A stretch of 64,000 nucleotides of DNA from Branchinecta lynchi (Eukaryota; Arthropoda; Branchiopoda; Anostraca; Branchinectidae), in assembly GCA_023053575.1 (NCBI GenBank), contig JAKZAP010000003.1, forward strand, positions 7,354,561 to 7,418,560, given 5' to 3'. Made by a program: the position numbers and the translations under genes. Positions 24,340 through 32,582 of this stretch are shown piece by piece; the stretch's first letter is position 1; every line of letters starts with the position of its first letter. A model generated the notes under the pieces. It was not told the origin of the DNA, did not search any database, and saw only the letters and a list, made by a program, of their open reading frames with translations.

Positions 24340-25345
24340 CACTGAAGTGTTTACAATAGCAACGTTCGTTTTCGTCGTTCGTCGTTATCGGTACCAAAAG
24401 CGTCGTTTAAATTTCACATTAGTGTTTGTACACGTAGTAGTGCACGTTCTACAAACGTCGTCACGAACTAAGTTGGTACGAAAACGTTAATAGTCGAACT
24501 AACTCAGAACGTGTCCGAAAACTTTTTGGTGCTGTAAATGCTGCATTAATCTTCTTTTGTTTTTTTGTCTGAAAGCTGTTACCTTTCTTTCTTCTCTGAC
24601 ACTTCTAGAATACCAAAATTTAAGTCAGGAAGAAGAAGAAGAAAAAAGAATTAGCTGTATATATAAAGCCGACAAAATGGATGAGCTATTGATATCCAAC
24701 CTTCTTATCTTTCCTTTCTTCGTTGGCCATGATCGCCAGTTGTCTTAAATTTGGTATGTTTGCCGAATTGTCAGTTGTCTTTTTGAATTTGTTGCGTTTG
24801 CCGCCGAAAACACTGAGAGAATCGCCTTACTCCTCAGCTTCTTCATGAAAATTTAGCATTCTTGCTGAATTTGTCGATGAATTTTATGCTGAATTAATGC
24901 TGCATTAATTCAGAGAAAATTTAAGTCCGAAAGCGAAATGCTGCATAAAATGCTGAATTAATTCAGCATTTTCGTTCGTTTCGGAGCTTTCGGACACGTT
25001 CTCAATATTTGCAACAACAGCTATAATAAAGTACAAAAATAGATGTTTTAAACTCAGTTTGCAAGTTCAACTTGTTTTGTCGAGAATTTTTGAAAATTCA
25101 CGCCTAATTGCCGCCGCCGTTCGTCGTTTAAGGAACGACGAATACGGCGTTTCAACCGAACACCTTACTCTCGGCATATCAACGCCGTTCACGATCGACC
25201 GTATAAAGAAAGCACTAATACTAAAACGACGGTTGTAACGGCGAACCAAACGAACGCAGCTAATATTCTTGTCCTGGATCAATCGTAGTAGCAAATAACG
25301 ACGTTCGCTTCAAAAGGCATGCCCAGATAAGACAGCAGTTTGCCC
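24340..25345. repeat. imperfect foldback (inverted-repeat) element
   Basis: GAACGTGTCCGAAAAC with GTAAATGCTGCATTAAT near 24508-24548 is mirrored by TTTCGGACACGTTCTC at about 24985-25003 and GCTGAATTAATTCAGCAT near 24953. Outer arms rich in AACGTTCGTT/GTCGTTCGTCG (24362-24390) are mirrored near 25295-25310. The sequence between is AT-rich with palindromes. No transposase frame is seen, so it is probably a non-autonomous foldback transposon. Confidence 0.5.
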
Positions 25346-26785
25346 ACTGCACTCCAACTCGCAAGCGAAAAGAACAGAAACAGATTTTGGTTTCGGGGGT
25401 TTCAAAGACAATATTAGACATTCGCGTGATCATGCAGACAGTTTTTCAGGCCGTCCAGATAACCTTCGATGTGTTGTTCATGTTCGAATGTTTCCTATTC
25501 CTACATGCTTTATTCAGAAAAACAGGCCTTTTTCACCATTATAAATCATACTGCCCGCCAGTCTTACTCCCCTCTTTGTGTGTTATGGAATTAGAGTATT
25601 CCTTTTGCTATTTTTTTTTTCTTTGTTTACTCGACGTGTTTCCCTATGTGGTATGGAACTATGGGTGAGAAATAAACTATTAAAATAAAATCAAATAGGG
25701 TTGGAGCAAATAGCAATCAGTTTAGAGAAAAGATCACTGAAAACCACTTGGACATCACCATTTGTCTGAGCATCAATATTGTCATCAAAACAGAGCAACG
25801 TCTATGCATTATCCTCTGAGGGCGTCAAGTATAATTGCTGGCCCGAGTCACTCACGAATATCGGAGAATGATCGGAAGTCGGAACGTTCTGGCCCGTTGA
25901 GAGTCGGGTTTTTACTTCCAACTACACTTTCGATGCTGAGCAATCGCGATTCACTCATCGATGTAACGATGCTGTCTATACCACAATGATCTATCGGAAC
26001 CGAAGTAAATCAACTGAGGCAGAATAAGCTTGCGGACATCATAGGCCTTCAGTTGTGGTGTCAGCGTCCGCTGACCAACACCGAGTTTCGAGAACGCTTC
26101 CGAATGTTGTGGTCTGGGCGGTATTGCCTTAAGCAGGACACTTACCCAAATCCCAGTGTGAACCACGCTTTAGCCTGGACTTTCGATACCTAATAAAATG
26201 GTCCGCGCTGACCGTCATGGGTCGTTACTAGAAGCAGTGCTGCCACTTTTCTCTGACGGAACCTGCGACCTCAGGCCGCAAAAATCTTGACATTCTGGCG
26301 CCTACAAAATTCGGTCCTTTTTCTGGTTTCCATTCAATTTTTTGTTACCATAAATGCAATTTCATGTCACAAATTTTTCACAGCGGCGAATCTGGGGAGA
26401 ATCCCTGTCAAGTGACACATCACTGGCAACACTGACTAGAAATCGTTCACTACTGTATAGAGATAGGAATTTCAGTGCCGCGGCGGTGTCGAGAGAGCTC
26501 ATGAGCAGTGTTGCCACGGTTGTGATTTATCACAAAAATTTGTATTTTGTTTGTGTTTGTACTATTAGATTACACATTTTACTGATTGATTTTATTTTAA
26601 ACCATCTAGATGAACCTGGCAAATGGATAAATTTAATTGCAATTGATTTTAAAAAGGCATTTGACTTGTTGACCATAGAATTCTTTTAGAAAAAATGGTG
26701 GAAAAAAATATACCCGATTTTATTGTCAAAATCATCAAGAGTTTTTTGACAAATATAGAGCAAACTGTAAAGTATAAAAACCATT

Positions 26786-27810
26786 TTTGGGATCCCAAAA
26801 CGTAAGTGGAGGGATATCTATGACATCGCAAAAGTTGTCCGTCTGTCCGTCCGTCCGTCTGTAAGCACGATAACTCTCGAAGGGAATGAGATATTTTGAT
26901 GAAACTTGGTGTGAGGATTCGTTGGGTCGTCGGACCAGTCGAGTTCGTAGATGGGCTTTGTAGCCCTACATTTAGGGGTGGGGGAGGGGGTTCAAATTAA
27001 GGGACAAACAAAATATTTTGAAACAGCTAATGTGATAGTCGATTATGGGGTAAGAAGACATGCTAAACATGACGGTGAAAACGATTTTGTCATCAGACAA
27101 GTAGTTCGCCCGGAATCCGGCCAAGACCGGAAAGTTTGTTACCTTAAATCGCACTTCCAGCGAGATAAGGTGGTGTTAGCCTCCTGTAGAGAAGGCTAAC
27201 GTACGTAAAAGTTTTATGTGAAGTTGATTACATGTTCGATTAAGGGGTAAGATGACATGCTAAGACGATGGTGAAAACCATTTTCTGGACGGACAAGTAG
27301 TTTGCCCGGAATCCGGCCCAGACCGGAAAGTTTGTTAAAATTAAAAGTTTTATTTGAAGTTGATTAGATTTTCGATTTAGGGCAAGAAGACATGCTGAAC
27401 ACTTATCTGAAAACGATTTTCTACCCGGACATGTAGTTCGCCCGGAATCCGACCAAAACCGGAAAATTGTTAGAAGTTAAAGTTTTATTTCTAGTTGATT
27501 ATATAACCGATTTAGGGGTAAGAAGAGATGCTGAATCCGTGTGTGACAATCATATTGTACCCGGACATATAGTTCGACTGGAATCAGGCTGGAGTCGGAA
27601 AATTTGTAATAAGTTGTTATAAGAAGTTGATTAGATGATCATTATTGGGGAAAGAAGATACCCGGAGTTCGTTTTTGAGCTTTCTTTTTTCGCTGGACAA
27701 GTAGTAACCGGGAAATTGGCAGAAGTGGCAGGAAGTTTTCGTCAAAATAGATATGATACTTATAGAGGTAAACATACATGCTGAATCCATATCTGAACTT
27801 GGTTTTCTTA
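26786..27810 (+). repeat. GGGATCCC-ended interspersed repeat, copy 2
   Basis: It starts at TTTTTGGGATCCCAAAACGT, followed by AAGTGGAGGGATATCTATGA and GTCCGTCTGTCCGTCCGTCC, then GATGAAACTTGGTGTGAGGA and a G-rich stretch. Four or five internal units of about 130-140 bases follow, each with GATTTAGGGGTAAGAAGACA-like and GCCCGGAATCCGGCC-like parts. It interrupts the LINE RT remnant. The 53629-54540 copy matches it closely. Confidence 0.8.
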
Positions 27811-28698
27811 GATGATTAGCTATTTGGCCTTAATCTGTTTCTGTCCTCATTTTCTCTCCTCATAGTCCTCAATTTCATGATAAATGAAATTGTTGCTGGG
27901 CTGGAGGACGGATGGAAATACGTTGATGATTTGTCCCTAGCGGAAGTCGTATCTGAGGATTTGAAAAGTAACGCTGCCGGTTTCATCGACCAGGTTACCT
28001 CAGAGGCGATTGAAATAAATATAGTCGTGAATAAAGATAAGTGCTTGGTTACGACCTTTTCTTTTCTTAGAAAAACTCGGCCGTCTTTCGAACCTCCCAT
28101 CGACCCTGGGCTCATCAGTGATAAAATAACACTGCTAGGTGTAGTGATCTCTCCTGATCTTTCATGGCATGAAAATACAAAGACAATTGTAAAGAAAGCT
28201 AACAGCGCAATTCAAATGCTAAAAACACTGAACAAGTTTCGGGTTCCTAAGGACAAGCTAAAGCTAATGTTTTGCTCTTTCATTCAACCCTTAGTCGAAT
28301 ATGCTTGTCCGGTTTTGGCACTCAATGTGAAACTGACAAAATAGAGCGAGTTCAGAAGAGATCGCTGCAAATTATCTATGGTGGTTCCCCCCTACCATAC
28401 TCATTTTACCTCAAAGAATTTAAAATGGAATCCCTTTCTTCCCGCCGCGAAAAACTATGCCGCAACCTTGGCTCCTCCCTTCTCCAGCATCCCATATACC
28501 GTTCATTCCTTCCCCCATCCTTTGTTCCTGTAAGATCTCGTCCCCCCCCCCCCCCGAGAAGTGGCTGAAAAGGTTCCCAAACTGACCCCAATCGACTGTA
28601 ACACTATGCGCTACAGTAGACGCTTTGTGCCGAGCTTTGTAACGCAGTACAATGATCTTTAGCATTTATTTGCCTTGTTAATTTTTGTTCTTTTAAAT

Positions 28699-28704
28699 TA
28701 TCTG
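28699..28704 (+). repeat. Polinton target-site duplication, left (TATCTG)
   Basis: TATCTG abuts the left end AGTAGT. The same hexamer follows the right end at 44792-44797. Six-base duplications are the norm for Polintons/Mavericks. Confidence 0.92.
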
Positions 28705-29357
28705 AGTAGTTATATAAACCGGATCCTAGACCACCCTTCCCCCAATTTCAAAACCCCATTTTAACATCAATTTCTTAAATTTTAACATCCTTTTTACCAA
28801 ATTATCCCCCTTTTTCAGAACATTTTTATTTTCTTACTTCCAAAATAAAGGATACAAGAAATGAGAAATATTACCCTTTACTACATATAAAATACTACAA
28901 TATACACTAAAATACCACTACTTCTTTTTTTTTACATTTTTCTATTTTTATTCAAATATAATACCAATTCTACTGAGTAAACAGTTCTAAATCCACATAT
29001 GTTTCTTTGTTCTTGTTTTCGCGTACAATCGGTTGCAAAACTAGATTTTTCTTTAAAAGTAATTCGTTAGCAATAGCATTATATTTCTGTGTTATCAACA
29101 AATCACATGGTTTGTCATTATGATTAATGACGACAACCAACTTATCACCGTATTTTGTCTTAGCAATTCTCATTTTAACAATAGTATATTTCAAACCTAG
29201 AACTAGTTCTTCTTTCCTGATTGTCTCATTGTATTTATTCATTCTGATTGTATTCAAGACTTCCTTTGTGGACTCCATTTATTAGTGGATGATTTTATTA
29301 AATAAAAATCCAGGCTCACAAACTCACATACATATTTTTATTGATAATACCTAATGT
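28705..29357. repeat. Polinton left terminal inverted repeat
   Basis: 653 bases, inverted relative to 44140-44791, with only scattered differences. It contains a whole copy of the 102-aa gene (minus strand) and, at its inner edge, the reversed last 13 codons of the major capsid gene (ending at ACCTAATGT). The repeat boundary therefore cuts into a coding gene at the other end of the element. Confidence 0.93.
28970..29278 (-). CDS. TIR-borne 102-aa protein, left copy
   Basis: An intact frame starting inside ACTAATAAATG, the element's shared start motif. It differs from the right copy (44218-44526) at very few bases; one change turns CDLF in the right copy into CDLL here. Residues about 23-60 (EELVLGLKYTIVKMRIAKTK, then YGDKLVVVINHNDKPCDL) have the alternating hydrophobic pattern of a small beta-barrel, such as an OB-fold single-strand DNA-binding protein; this is a guess from pattern only. 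Having the gene inside the TIR gives two copies, one at each end, both transcribed outward. The function is unknown. Confidence 0.75.
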   Translation of the reverse strand: MESTKEVLNTIRMNKYNETIRKEELVLGLKYTIVKMRIAKTKYGDKLVVVINHNDKPCDLLITQKYNAIANELLLKKNLVLQPIVRENKNKETYVDLELFTQ

Positions 29358-29515
29358 AAAAAAAAAAAAAATCCAAATCGATATTCATCACATCAGCAAA
29401 TTAAAATCTCCTCGACGTACCCACAATTCTACCTCTAGTACTAATAAAGCTCTTAGGGCAACAAAAAACAGGAAATCTCATTTGCGCAAAACATTTCGTT
29501 GCGGAGATTCTGCAG

Positions 29516-29725
29516 GCCCCGTTGGTGTAGTGGTCTAAGATGTTGCAACGTCTTAGATCAACCACTTCATCAATGATGTCGTGAGATCGAATCCCGCCAT
29601 CAACTTGAGGTTAATGGTGAGGATGGCGAACAAAAAACTCAGAGGGTTTCCTCCCCTCACGGGGCACCCCAGACACACCATAGAAAAATAATAAGACGAC
29701 AAATAAAAATCTTCAATCTTCAAAG
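29516..29725 (+). repeat. tRNA-derived SINE inserted in the Polinton
   Basis: GTTGGTGTAGTGG at 29521-29533 fits a pol III A box and GAGATCGAATCCC at 29583-29595 fits a B box, with spacing close to that of a tRNA gene. A body and an A-rich tail (AAATAAAAATCTTC) follow. There is no good tRNA cloverleaf 3' end, so a SINE fits better than a tRNA gene. It lies between the left TIR and the first inner gene, in a stretch with no element gene, and was probably inserted after the Polinton. Confidence 0.5.
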
Positions 29726-29926
29726 TCTGGGGTGGGAGGTTTTGCAAAATTCTTATATTTTTGGTAAATTTTCTTGTGTTTTCATAGATTCATTCTTGCA
29801 ATATTTATAGCCATTCAGACGGACTTGTTTCATATATTTTTCGCGAGGAAAAAATCGAAAGGTTTAACGCATCTCTGTTTCACGCTGAATTACCTCCTCA
29901 ATTGTTAATTGTCCGCATTTTAGCAA

Positions 29927-30175
29927 TTACAACAACTCAGTATAAAAATCATAAATAGTCCTAAATTCTGCTTTTCTATCAGCAATGCTTAACTGCTTTT
30001 CAATAATTTCGATGATAACAGCACCCAAACTTAAAGAAGCTAAAGGTAGCACTAGAAACGCAGACATTCCTGCTGCCGAAAAGAGGAATTTGGATACAAG
30101 TAAGCTATTACTTATACGATTGTAGTACTTGTAACTGCGACGGTAAACATACATTTTCTTTTCTAATTCTTCCAT
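29927..30175 (-). CDS. small hydrophobic (membrane) protein
   Basis: 82 codons, starting in ATAATAAATG like the other element genes. The first 25 residues are basic and aromatic (YVYRRSYKYYNRI). They are followed by a hydrophobic stretch at about residues 30-58 (FLFSAAGMSAFLVLPLASLS) long enough for one or two membrane spans, and then a charged C-terminal helix. Small membrane proteins at this end are common in Polintons and adintoviruses, but I cannot match it to a named family. It is divergent from the polymerase gene across the 86-base repeat block, so both may be controlled from there. Confidence 0.6.
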   Translation of the reverse strand: MEELEKKMYVYRRSYKYYNRISNSLLVSKFLFSAAGMSAFLVLPLASLSLGAVIIEIIEKQLSIADRKAEFRTIYDFYTELL

Positions 30176-30221
30176 TTATTATGTAATAAAATTGTTTCAG
30201 AAATTATTTGATTGAATGAAT

Positions 30222-30495
30222 GCTTCGCGGATCGGAACACATCCGCCACCTGCTAAACTGTACTGAAACTTTCTTGACTGATTGGAGACAATCTAGACAG
30301 CGCTTGCTCCGTGAATCGCAAAACACATCCGCCACCTGCTAAACTGTACGGAATCTTTCTTGACTGATCGGAGAGAATCTAGACAGCGCTTGCTCCGTGA
30401 AACACAAAACACATCTGCTATCTACGGAACTGTACGGAATCTTTCTTGACTGATCGGAGAGAATCTAGACAGCGATGCTCCGTGAAACGCATACT
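30222..30495. repeat. 86-bp tandem repeat, three copies, divergent intergenic region
   Basis: ATCCGCCACC starts at 30241 and 30327 and its variant ATCTGCTATC at 30413, an exact 86-base period. Each unit contains TTTCTTGACTGAT(T/C)GGAGA and TCTAGACAGCG(C)TTGCTCCGTGAA. The block lies between the leftward membrane-protein gene and the rightward polymerase gene. A promoter/enhancer or factor-binding array is a reasonable inference. Confidence 0.88.
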
Positions 30496-30570
30496 GAAAC
30501 CAGTGCTTTTCTTTACGGCTGAGAAAACGCAGACGGGAGAAATTCATAAATAAAAATATTCTCCTAATAA

Positions 30571-32582
30571 ATGATGACAACTGCAGAGGTTATTCAGCTT
30601 TGTAAAAAGGTTATATCGAACAACAAATCGGTTATACAAAGATTACCGCTATACACATATAATGAACTGCGGACTTATGAGAAAATTAATAAAATCAAAA
30701 CAAATGGAGCTAAGAAACATGAAATAACAAATAGTATAATAAACCATCTTAATAAGTATATTTTGATAGCTGAAGATAAAATTAAAATTGAACGCAGAAA
30801 CGAAAGAACTCATAATAAGAACAGACCATCCGACTACAAACCAGAACCGAGATTACGAACCATTCTGGAACATGAGATAGAAGAAAATAATACTACCATT
30901 ACAAAAATAATACAAGAGAAGGAAAAGATAAAAGAAAAAGATACGAGTCAATTAAAAAGATTTCTAAAAAACAAAAACCTATCCACCCGTGGAAACCGAG
31001 ATGAAGTCATACAAAAGGTTGAAGAATACTATAATAATATTATTACCAAATATAAAGATTCCGTACAGAAAAATAGAGATATCATAAGAGATCAAACAGA
31101 AAGACGTGATAACAGTAGACAGAAACCAATTGGTTTATCAACTCTCTTCATAAATAAGAAAAAAATTAAAGAAGAAAAATTAATTCCTGATCATTTATTT
31201 AGAACGGAAGAAGAACAGCAGCCTACTATTTTTAGCGAAAGTGAGAATATCTATATTGTAAACATTTCAGTTCAAGGTAATGGAGTTGACGAGCATACTC
31301 TTATTGCTTTTACTTTCGCAGATTTACAGCGGCGAATGAACGAAATAAATCAATATAGAGTTCAGTTCGTAACGCATGTTATTTTCCATCGACAGGAAAA
31401 CGACTAAGAAGTAGAAGTGTTTTACAACAGTTCTTCTTGGATTTTAAATAAAAATAGCATACTTACTCATAGTCATCTAGATGATACAGACAAAAGACTT
31501 AGTTCTTTAAGTAATACCCCTCGATCAGGACTACAGTTCCGTTGATACGATAAAATTGATTATCGGATGACACGAATAGAATCTTACATGGGAGGAACGT
31601 TTAAAATACTACCAGATTTCGTAATAAATAATAAAGCGTGTATAAATATAAAAAATAACGACCAGAAATGTTTCCTTTGGTCTATCTTAGCAAATCTACA
31701 TCCAGCTAAGGATCATGTTGATAGACTATCAAATTATAAACAATATGAGAACGAATTTGATTTTAAAGGGGTAACCAACTTCCCAATGGATACAAAAGAT
31801 ATACACACATTTGAAAATAAATATAACATTAAGATTTGCTTATTTCAAATTGATAAAGAGAAAATAATCAGAAGTCATATACTAAAAAGTACAATCAATG
31901 GCAAAACAGCTAAATATGTTATTAATTTACTGTATTTCGATAATCATTATGTACTGGTAAAGGATCTGAGCAAACTAGTCGGCACTCAAATCTCTAAAAA
32001 CAAAACAAAGACATACCTCTGCACTTTTTGTGGAAGGCATTTTACAAAAGAAGAACACTTTAAAAAACATGAAGGTAAGAATAATTGCGAAGATCCTGAT
32101 ATAATAATGCCTCCTGAAGGTTCAAGTATACAATATAAAAATATTGCAAAACAAATGAAAGTACCCTATTGCATAATAGCAGACTTTGAGTCTTATAATG
32201 AAGAGTACAATCAAGTCACGGGAAGAAAACAATAAGAGTGGCCAAACAGAAACCATTTGCTTACAGATTTCAGGTATGCTGTTCCTTTGATACAAACCAG
32301 AACAAATACTATGACTATTTCGGTGAAGACACTGCAGAACATTTTGTTAAAACCGTTACAAAAGTATCCACAGAAATTGCAAACAAATATGAAAGCAGAC
32401 AAAGAAACCACAGTTATACAGATGTAGAAATTGCACAAATGTGGAAAAATCTAATGAATAAGACTTGTCATATCTGTAAAACTGAAATTACTGAAAATCC
32501 GCACATTGATCACGACCACATGACAGGAGAAGATAGAGGTTTTGCTCATGCTGAATGTAGATTTACAATCATGTTGAGAGAA
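30571..32582 (+). pseudogene. protein-primed DNA polymerase B, 5' part (SAP-like, exonuclease I); broken
   Basis: The frame starts at an ATAAATG. An in-frame TAA at 31405 and TGA at 31543 interrupt an otherwise continuous frame, and a one-base frameshift lies near 32230. Residues about 115-160 hold a SAP-like segment (TSQLKRFLKNKNLSTRGNRD). Then come the conserved Polinton pPolB N-terminal block (NNKACINIKNNDQKCFLWSI), a C2H2-like finger (CTFCGRHFTKEEHFKKH), the exonuclease I motif (CIIADFESYN), and an HNH/endonuclease VII-like cysteine/histidine cluster (CHICKTEI...HIDHDHMTG). The gene is then cut by a LINE. The family replicates the linear element using a terminal protein as primer. No sign of a separate SAP gene exists, because both parts share one frame. 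Confidence 0.88.

Larger units (their letters stand above)
26570..28704 (+). pseudogene. CR1/Jockey-type LINE reverse transcriptase remnant
   Basis: RT motif A is visible at about 26632-26670 (NLIAIDFKKAFD). After a frameshift the text continues as a VEKNIPDF/IKSFLT helix region to about 26785. There the copy is cut by a GGGATCCC-ended repeat. Motif C follows at 27910-27945 (WKYVDDLSLAE), then a thumb-like region (TLLGVVISPDLSWHENT, MLKTLNKF) to about 28340, and after another frameshift a C-terminal tail ending near a poly-C run at 28541. The 3' UTR runs to 28704, where the Polinton interrupts it, and resumes at 44798. It is an old, non-functional copy. Confidence 0.75.

Noticed and set aside
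26354..26570. Extension of the RT fragment upstream of 26570
   Set aside because: The sequence before about 26,570 has no RT-like text. The open frame there is fortuitous.
28667..28704. A 38-base target-site duplication around the Polinton
   Set aside because: The left and right copies differ at several positions and are tandem units of an older LINE 3' UTR. The true duplication is the perfect hexamer TATCTG.
29516..29600. A functional tRNA gene in the Polinton
   Set aside because: A and B boxes are present but the acceptor stem and 3' end do not pair, and an A-rich SINE-like tail follows.
30571..31407. A separate 278-aa SAP-domain gene upstream of the polymerase
   Set aside because: The frame continues beyond its TAA in phase with the polymerase, with text typical of the polymerase N terminus, so it is the broken start of that gene.
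32211..32438. Minus-strand 75-codon frame in the polymerase gene
   Set aside because: Shadow of the coding plus strand.
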